This document shows positions 6,177-10,100 of a stretch of DNA of 10,100 nt, piece after piece. This DNA is from Deltaproteobacteria bacterium (GTDB lineage: Bacteria; Desulfobacterota; Desulfobacteria; Desulfobacterales; C00003060), in contig JAFDFO010000070.1 of the NCBI GenBank assembly GCA_019309815.1, positions 1 to 10,100 on the forward strand. Reading direction: 5' to 3'. Position numbers and translations under genes: made by a program. Position 1 is the first letter of the stretch; each line of letters starts with the position of its first letter. The notes under the pieces are model-generated. The model saw nothing but the letters and a program-made list of their open reading frames with translations, did no database searches and was not told the origin of the DNA.

Positions 6177-7045
6177 TCGAAGGCCCCGAACGCATGGACG
6201 CACTTGCCCAGTTCCTTGATATCCTCGGGCTCGACGAAGAGCCAATGGGCATCTTCTACACGGATGACAAGCCGAGCACCGGCTTTTCACCCAAGCCCGG
6301 GGACCTGCCTACCCGGGAAAAAGAGACAAAGAACGAGATCGACTGGCAGAACGTCTTCGGTGATTTCTCGTGCGTTATAGGTCATATCTGGCGTGCCCGA
6401 AAAAAGAGAACCGCTGCCTATTTTGATGCAGAACGCTTTGGCTGTCCTGGCGGAGCGTTCTGGCTGGGGTATATGAAGCCTCAGACAGAAACGATCATTC
6501 ACTATGTGTCAACCGGGATTCCGGAGCGCATGCACGGCGAGCTGTACTGTGACTCGCCCGATGCGCTGCGGAGGATCTTTGATGAGATCAATCCTATACC
6601 TGCTCCCAAGAGATACTGTGTCGTAAAACCGATCGGCCTCTTCGGTGCCGATGAGGAGCCGGAACTAGTGGCCTTCTTTGCCAGGCCCGAAGTCCTGTCC
6701 GGCCTCCATCAGCTGGCCGTGTTTGTAACCAACGATCCTGAAGTCGTGGCCTCTCCGTGGGGCGCAGCCTGTACCGGTCTAATCACGTGGCCCCTGAAGT
6801 ATCTGGCTCAGGGTGACAACAGGGCTGTTCTGGGGGGCTGGGATCCGTCAGCCCGCAAGTTCTTCAAGACTGATGAGTTGACTTTCACCGTGTCAAACGC
6901 CATGTTCACCCAGATGCTCGAGCGATTCAGGGAGTCTTTCCTGACTACCAAAACCTGGCAGACAGTCCGGAAAAAGATTGCCCGGAGCAAGAGAGCTTGG
7001 GGGAAGAGCAACAGGGGGAAAGGGGAAACGGACACGTCCCGGTAA
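6173..7045 (+). CDS. DUF169 family protein
   Basis: This 290-residue soluble protein belongs to the DUF169 (COG2043-type) family. I recognise it by the EEPMGIFY start region, the core GCPGGAFWLG at residues 90-99, and the later PWGAACTGLITWPLKY segment (195-210). It has five cysteines (67, 91, 126, 149, 200), several in conserved-looking settings, suggesting a metal or redox site, but the family's reaction is not established. It has no signal peptide or membrane helix. The start is uncertain: ATG 6173 overlaps the upstream stop as ATGA and lacks a strong ribosome binding site, and ATG 6194 is the next option with none either. The tail after residue ~265 is basic and purine-rich in DNA and may be an unconserved extension. 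Such proteins are common in anaerobes. Confidence 0.85.
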   Translation: MIEGPERMDALAQFLDILGLDEEPMGIFYTDDKPSTGFSPKPGDLPTREKETKNEIDWQNVFGDFSCVIGHIWRARKKRTAAYFDAERFGCPGGAFWLGYMKPQTETIIHYVSTGIPERMHGELYCDSPDALRRIFDEINPIPAPKRYCVVKPIGLFGADEEPELVAFFARPEVLSGLHQLAVFVTNDPEVVASPWGAACTGLITWPLKYLAQGDNRAVLGGWDPSARKFFKTDELTFTVSNAMFTQMLERFRESFLTTKTWQTVRKKIARSKRAWGKSNRGKGETDTSR

Positions 7046-7223
7046 CTCTAAGCAGCTTGGAATAGAAGTAACAGGGCGGATCAGAGATGGCCTGCCTGTC
7101 TTGTCTGCGTATTTTCACATACAATCGCGTTTTCAGCCGCGATGCCCCGCCTTTGTATCTGCCCTCATTGAAATGATCTGCAAATTGTGCTATGGACACG
7201 CATCTCAACTTTGCGAGTCTTAG

Positions 7224-7242
7224 AGGCATCTTTGAGATGCCT
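7224..7242. other. Hairpin in the gap after the DUF169 gene
   Basis: AGGCATC (7224-7230) pairs perfectly with GATGCCT (7236-7242) around a TTTGA loop. No T-run follows, so it is not a classic terminator. The surrounding 276-bp gap (7046-7321) holds no gene I can support. The hairpin could mark a 3' end or a protein-binding site. Confidence 0.4.
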
Positions 7243-7321
7243 AGTTCCCTAATCGTGACAGACTGAGCACCACAGAATTCTGCATCCCCCCATCGCATAA
7301 AGCGCTCAAGAGGTAGTGGAG

Positions 7322-8092
7322 ATGGATCCTCAAGCCAGGCGAAGGCTGATAGCAGTTTTTGCTTTCATCGCAGGAGCCCTCATCGTATGCGCCTTCTGCG
7401 CCCAGCAATACTTTACCTACCGCAGTGAGAGCCAGAGCTTAACCGCGGCGATCCGCTGGGTCGATCATCAACTCAGAAAGGTCCAGGCAGTGGAGCGCCA
7501 GCCGGGCAGGCTAAGTCAGGCCATCAAGGGTGTTGAAGAAAAGCTATCTCAACAGCGTCTTCAAGTGCCGGCAACCTTGGATGTGGGAGGATTTCTCGAT
7601 CATTTTTCGGCCATGGCCAGTCGCTTTGAGGTTGAGGTGAAGGCAAGTCAGAGGGAGTCTTCATCGCGTGACTTCTATGACCAGGCGACACTGCGTATAA
7701 AGCTTGCAGGGGAGGACAAGGATGTCGAGGCACTCCTAGAGAAACTCAGCACAGGTGACCGCTTGACGCGATACAAAGTGTTGCAGTGTGCCAATAGGGA
7801 ATGTGACATAGAGCTTTCGATCTTCTCTATCCCCGAGCCGGAGGAAGAGCCGCTAAGTGTATTCGATATGCAAGCATGCGCTGAGTTCAACAGCAAGGTC
7901 TGGTTGTGGCCTTTCACAGACCGGATTCAAGACAGGTACGAGGAATTGAACAGCCTTTGCATAGAGCGACAAAGGCAAAGCAGTGCTATCAGATCGACCG
8001 AGGAACTGATGGGGAAGCTACGTCTTTCTCGGTTTATTGGAGAGGTGATCAAGCACCTGGCGCCAGCTGAGACTTCTCAGCAGGCCGAGTGA
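7322..8092 (+). CDS. PilO-like bitopic inner-membrane protein
   Basis: This 256-residue protein has a short cytoplasmic start (MDPQARRR) and one transmembrane helix at about residues 9-26 (LIAVFAFIAGALIVCAFC). A charged coiled-coil follows (to ~80), then a ferredoxin-like region (FLDHFSAMASRFEVEV... LRIKLAGEDKDVEALLEKLS). This is the layout of PilO, which with PilN and PilP links the type IV pilus motor to the outer membrane. An extra C-terminal ~80 residues with a further helical stretch are not typical. I chose ATG 7322 over GTG 7316 because AGAGG (7309-7313) is well spaced only for the ATG. No PilM, PilN, PilP or PilQ gene is in the window, so it is an orphan here. GspM-type or unrelated proteins of the same topology are alternatives. 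Confidence 0.75.
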   Translation: MDPQARRRLIAVFAFIAGALIVCAFCAQQYFTYRSESQSLTAAIRWVDHQLRKVQAVERQPGRLSQAIKGVEEKLSQQRLQVPATLDVGGFLDHFSAMASRFEVEVKASQRESSSRDFYDQATLRIKLAGEDKDVEALLEKLSTGDRLTRYKVLQCANRECDIELSIFSIPEPEEEPLSVFDMQACAEFNSKVWLWPFTDRIQDRYEELNSLCIERQRQSSAIRSTEELMGKLRLSRFIGEVIKHLAPAETSQQAE

Positions 8093-8134
8093 CCGAGGTC
8101 ATCATTAATTCACGAATAAGGAAAGGAGGACGTT

Positions 8135-8974
8135 ATGAGAACATCAAGAGGTTGTGGATTGGTAGGGAAGGGAGCGCTGTTGTTGACACTGATTTCATTC
8201 GTTCTACTTCTTCCCTTGCACTCTCAGGCAGGTACGTATGGTGACACTTATAACAGCTGCCTCAAGGATTGCACTAGCCCGTGTTGTAAAGAGAAATGCG
8301 CGTATGCGGCATGCGTAGCCCAAACAGTGGCAAGAGGCGTGGGCATGAAGGAAATGACCGATTCCCGAGCGTGGGGCGAGGCCCTCAGAACGTGCTCTTC
8401 TCAGAGGGAGCGAATCGCTCAGTGCGCGAAGGAACACGCTGCCGAAAGGCGCCAAGCACGCCCCGCACCGGCTCCTCCAACTGTGAGCCGGGGAATGGAA
8501 TATAACGTGGACCGTATGGGTCAGGACTACAAAAACTTTGATTTGCCTAAGGCCGATCCCAGGATCTGTCAGGAAGAATGCGCCGCAGATCCGAAGTGCA
8601 AGGCCTGGACGTACGTGAAGCCCAACACTATCCAGGGTCCTCGGCCACGCTGTTGGTTGAAGCATTCCGTGCCGGCTTCCAGAAAAAGCGATTGCTGTGT
8701 GTCTGGCGTGAAAAAGGCACCTTCACCACCCACGAGACACGTGTATAAAAGGCCGATGGTGAACCGATATCGTCTCGACTGGTGTTATAAGTGGGCTACA
8801 GACTGCGGGAAGGGCGCAGCAGACGCATTCTGTCGTTCAAAAGGATTGCGAAGGGCCAAGGCCTTTGAAGAGGATCCTGACATAGGGCAGAAGGCACCGA
8901 CGTATGTCCTTGGAACCGGACAGATTTGCGATCAGGGCTTTTGTGACGGTTTCAAGTTTATCGAATGTGAATAG
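8135..8974 (+). CDS. Exported cysteine-rich PAN/Apple-domain protein
   Basis: This 279-residue protein has a signal peptide (residues 1-32, core ALLLTLISFVLLLPL, likely cut after SQA). The mature N-terminus is cysteine-rich (C42 to C60, with a CC pair). A proline-rich linker (~107-117) leads to a PAN/Apple domain at about 120-195: MEYNVDRMGQDYKNFDL, DPRICQEECAADPKCKAWTY, CWLK, CCVSG. These domains bind protein or carbohydrate ligands and are stabilised by disulfides. A third cysteine-rich module (215-279; WATDCGKGAADAFC, APTYVLG, CDGF) recurs after other domains in secreted proteins. AAGGAGG (8122-8128) gives a strong ribosome binding site. The 42-nt gap from the PilO-like gene suggests co-transcription. 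A periplasmic or cell-surface adhesion or recognition role is inferred, with no enzyme motif seen. Confidence 0.88.
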   Translation: MRTSRGCGLVGKGALLLTLISFVLLLPLHSQAGTYGDTYNSCLKDCTSPCCKEKCAYAACVAQTVARGVGMKEMTDSRAWGEALRTCSSQRERIAQCAKEHAAERRQARPAPAPPTVSRGMEYNVDRMGQDYKNFDLPKADPRICQEECAADPKCKAWTYVKPNTIQGPRPRCWLKHSVPASRKSDCCVSGVKKAPSPPTRHVYKRPMVNRYRLDWCYKWATDCGKGAADAFCRSKGLRRAKAFEEDPDIGQKAPTYVLGTGQICDQGFCDGFKFIECE

Positions 8975-9119
8975 TAAGCAGGAGTTCAAGTGATTCCGGA
9001 ACGTTAGGGCGTCTGGGCCCGATCGGCCTTGAGGCTGGGATACGGACAAGAAATCAGCACTTTGGGCTGGACAAATGGAACACAATATGTTTAAATAATA
9101 TAAGTAACCCTTCCATGAT

Positions 9120-9150
9120 TGGAAAAAGGGGACCACCTGTCTCTTTTCCA
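9120..9150. other. Hairpin in the gap before PilZ 3
   Basis: TGGAAAAAG (9120-9128) pairs with CTTTTCCA (9143-9150) with one unpaired A. An inner GAC/GTC pair surrounds a CACCT loop. It could be the 3'-end structure of the PAN-protein transcript or a short dispersed repeat; no T-run follows. The rest of the 283-bp gap (8975-9257) shows no gene. Confidence 0.45.
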
Positions 9151-9257
9151 TGCGAAACTACTGAATTTCCATCCGCACTCCGCTCGTAGCGAGATTGGTG
9201 GTGTCTCTGGTACGGTTTCTGGCATGATAGACATGACCCTTAGAGGAAGCCTGCGTC

Positions 9258-9629
9258 ATGACCCAGATGAATAACCCGGATGAACAGAGGAGACACAGGC
9301 GGCTCCAGGCACGAGATGGTGCATTTGTCTTGCTCGGGCCTGATTCTACCAAGCTGGGGCGAATTATAGACATTAGCAGAAGCGGGCTGGCGTTCAGTCA
9401 CATGGCCAGGACCAGACCGTCAAACGACCTGGTTGAACTGGACTTGTTCCTCATCGATAAGGATTTCTATCTGAGCGAGGTCCCTTTCCAGACCGTCTGG
9501 GACGTCAAAACCCACGAAAACCCTCTCAGCTCAATAACCATGAGGCGATGCGGGGTCCAATTCGGAGACCTCAACTCCAGCCAGCAAACAGAGCTGGACA
9601 ATTTCATGCAGAACCACACTGTGGGATAG
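9258..9629 (+). CDS. PilZ-domain protein 3 (c-di-GMP receptor type)
   Basis: This is a 123-residue single-domain PilZ protein and the most divergent of the three. RRHRR (residues 11-15) and DISRSG (38-43) keep the c-di-GMP-binding signature. The family-specific DFYLSEVPFQTVWD and MRRCGVQF segments align with PilZ 1 and 2, and the C-terminal helix ends in HTVG without the LGEA end. AGAGGA (9242-9247) sits about 10 nt upstream of the ATG. An upstream GTTTCTGGCATG block is shared with PilZ 2, and the downstream terminator block is shared with PilZ 1. An adaptor role is inferred. Confidence 0.87.
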   Translation: MTQMNNPDEQRRHRRLQARDGAFVLLGPDSTKLGRIIDISRSGLAFSHMARTRPSNDLVELDLFLIDKDFYLSEVPFQTVWDVKTHENPLSSITMRRCGVQFGDLNSSQQTELDNFMQNHTVG

Positions 9630-9739
9630 GTGCGGGTAAGGCGACAGCGGGAACCCCGATCTGTGACATGAGGTTGTGCGAAGCTCGCTCCTACATCGTT
9701 GTCTTTTGACCTTTCGGCCTTGAGCTGCTCACTTCATAA

Positions 9740-9769
9740 CCCCGTTTCTTTGAGAGAGGGCGGGGTTTT
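9740..9769 (+). terminator. Rho-independent terminator after PilZ 3
   Basis: CCCCG (9740-9744) pairs with CGGGG (9761-9765), followed by TTTT. The sequence and the ~45 bp before it resemble the region before the terminator of PilZ 1: CGTTGTC, a CGGCCT core, and CCCCGTTTCT in the same order. Confidence 0.83.
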
Positions 9770-9821
9770 CTTGCATTGACGCAGCAGATTGGAAAACGGT
9801 CTTTCAGAGAGGATTGACAGA

Positions 9822-10057
9822 ATGAGCTGGCTGGAGATTTTTTCTATAGGTGGTCTTCGCTGCAGTTTCATCGGGACCGTCGTGATCGTTGGCTCAACCG
9901 ATCTCGTTTATCGGGACACCAGGACGTGATCTATGATAACAAAGTCCCCAGCCTATCGATAGTTCGCCCAAAGTGGCTGGAATGGGGTCTGGGTCTACTC
10001 ATTCTTGGGTCCGGTGTTCAGATCATTTCAAGGGTGTGGACTGTGAATCTGTGGTGA
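9822..10057 (+). pseudogene. Possible frameshifted small membrane protein
   Basis: An ATG at 9822, with AGAGGA about 10 nt upstream, opens MSWLEIFSIGG followed by a hydrophobic stretch (FIGTVVIVGSTDLVY) and a stop at about 9927. In another frame, DNKVPSLSIVRPKWLEW runs into a second hydrophobic helix (GLGLLILGSGVQII) and stops at TGA 10055-10057. The second frame has no start of its own and looks protein-like only in its second half. One frameshift around 9895-9930 would join them into a ~78-residue two-helix membrane protein. This may be a broken gene or a sequencing error, and a chance reading is possible. After 10057 I see only a CCCC-ATCA-GGGG hairpin. Confidence 0.4.
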
Positions 10058-10100
10058 GCCCCATCAGGGGGGTCGTTGAGGTGTCCTGCTTGAGAAACTC

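Noticed and set aside
8204..8665. Minus-strand open frame of 153 codons
   Set aside because: It is antisense to the PAN-domain gene, whose cysteine pattern is clearly protein-coding.
1..10100. tRNA, rRNA or CRISPR array
   Set aside because: Reading both strands, I saw no cloverleaf-like tRNA sequence with CCA-type ends, no rRNA signature and no regularly spaced repeats.

Overview
The window looks like chromosomal DNA of a Gram-negative, probably anaerobic bacterium, most plausibly a member of the former Deltaproteobacteria (Desulfobacterota). This is an inference from gene content, not a database result. The clues are several stand-alone PilZ proteins, a DUF169 protein, a PAN/Apple-domain secreted protein, a PilO-like membrane protein and a diadenylate cyclase of a type best known from archaea. 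All convincing genes lie on the + strand. They sit in short units separated by gaps rich in hairpins and inverted repeats.

Layout. 1-2409 is the 3' part of a long gene for a MrfA/YprA-type DEVH helicase (MZB/DUF1998 zinc site) fused to a DEDD exonuclease domain like MrfB/YprB. It carries an exact 45-bp in-frame tandem duplication over helicase motif VI. 2410-2831 is non-coding and holds a 156-bp inverted-repeat element. 2832-3290 is PilZ protein 1, followed by a clear terminator. 3420-3565 is a hairpin-rich leader. A compact possible operon follows at 3566-4994: a DacZ-like diadenylate cyclase, a small exported helical protein, and an 88-residue Cas2/SinR-fold-like protein. The stop codon of the last gene coincides with the left end of a 311-bp, almost fully palindromic MITE-like element that appears to have inserted at a TA dinucleotide. 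5488-5862 is PilZ protein 2. 5946-6176 is a start-less remnant resembling the C-terminus of an outer-membrane lipoprotein. It overlaps by 4 nt the DUF169 gene (6173-7045). 7322-8092 is a PilO-like bitopic membrane protein, and 8135-8974 is an exported cysteine-rich PAN-domain protein. 9258-9629 is PilZ protein 3, with a terminator block resembling that of PilZ 1. The last 280 bp hold what looks like a frameshifted two-helix membrane protein.

How the genes may fit together. Three paralogous c-di-GMP receptor-type PilZ proteins and a c-di-AMP synthase lie within 7 kb, so nucleotide second messengers are a theme. The PilO-like and PAN proteins fit a cell-surface or pilus-linked output. No gene here proves a shared pathway, and the region could equally be a loose accessory stretch shaped by small mobile repeats. 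The strongest points for follow-up are the motif VI duplication, the palindromic element set in a stop codon, the archaeal-type cyclase with its neighbours, and the PilZ paralogues with shared flanking sequence.
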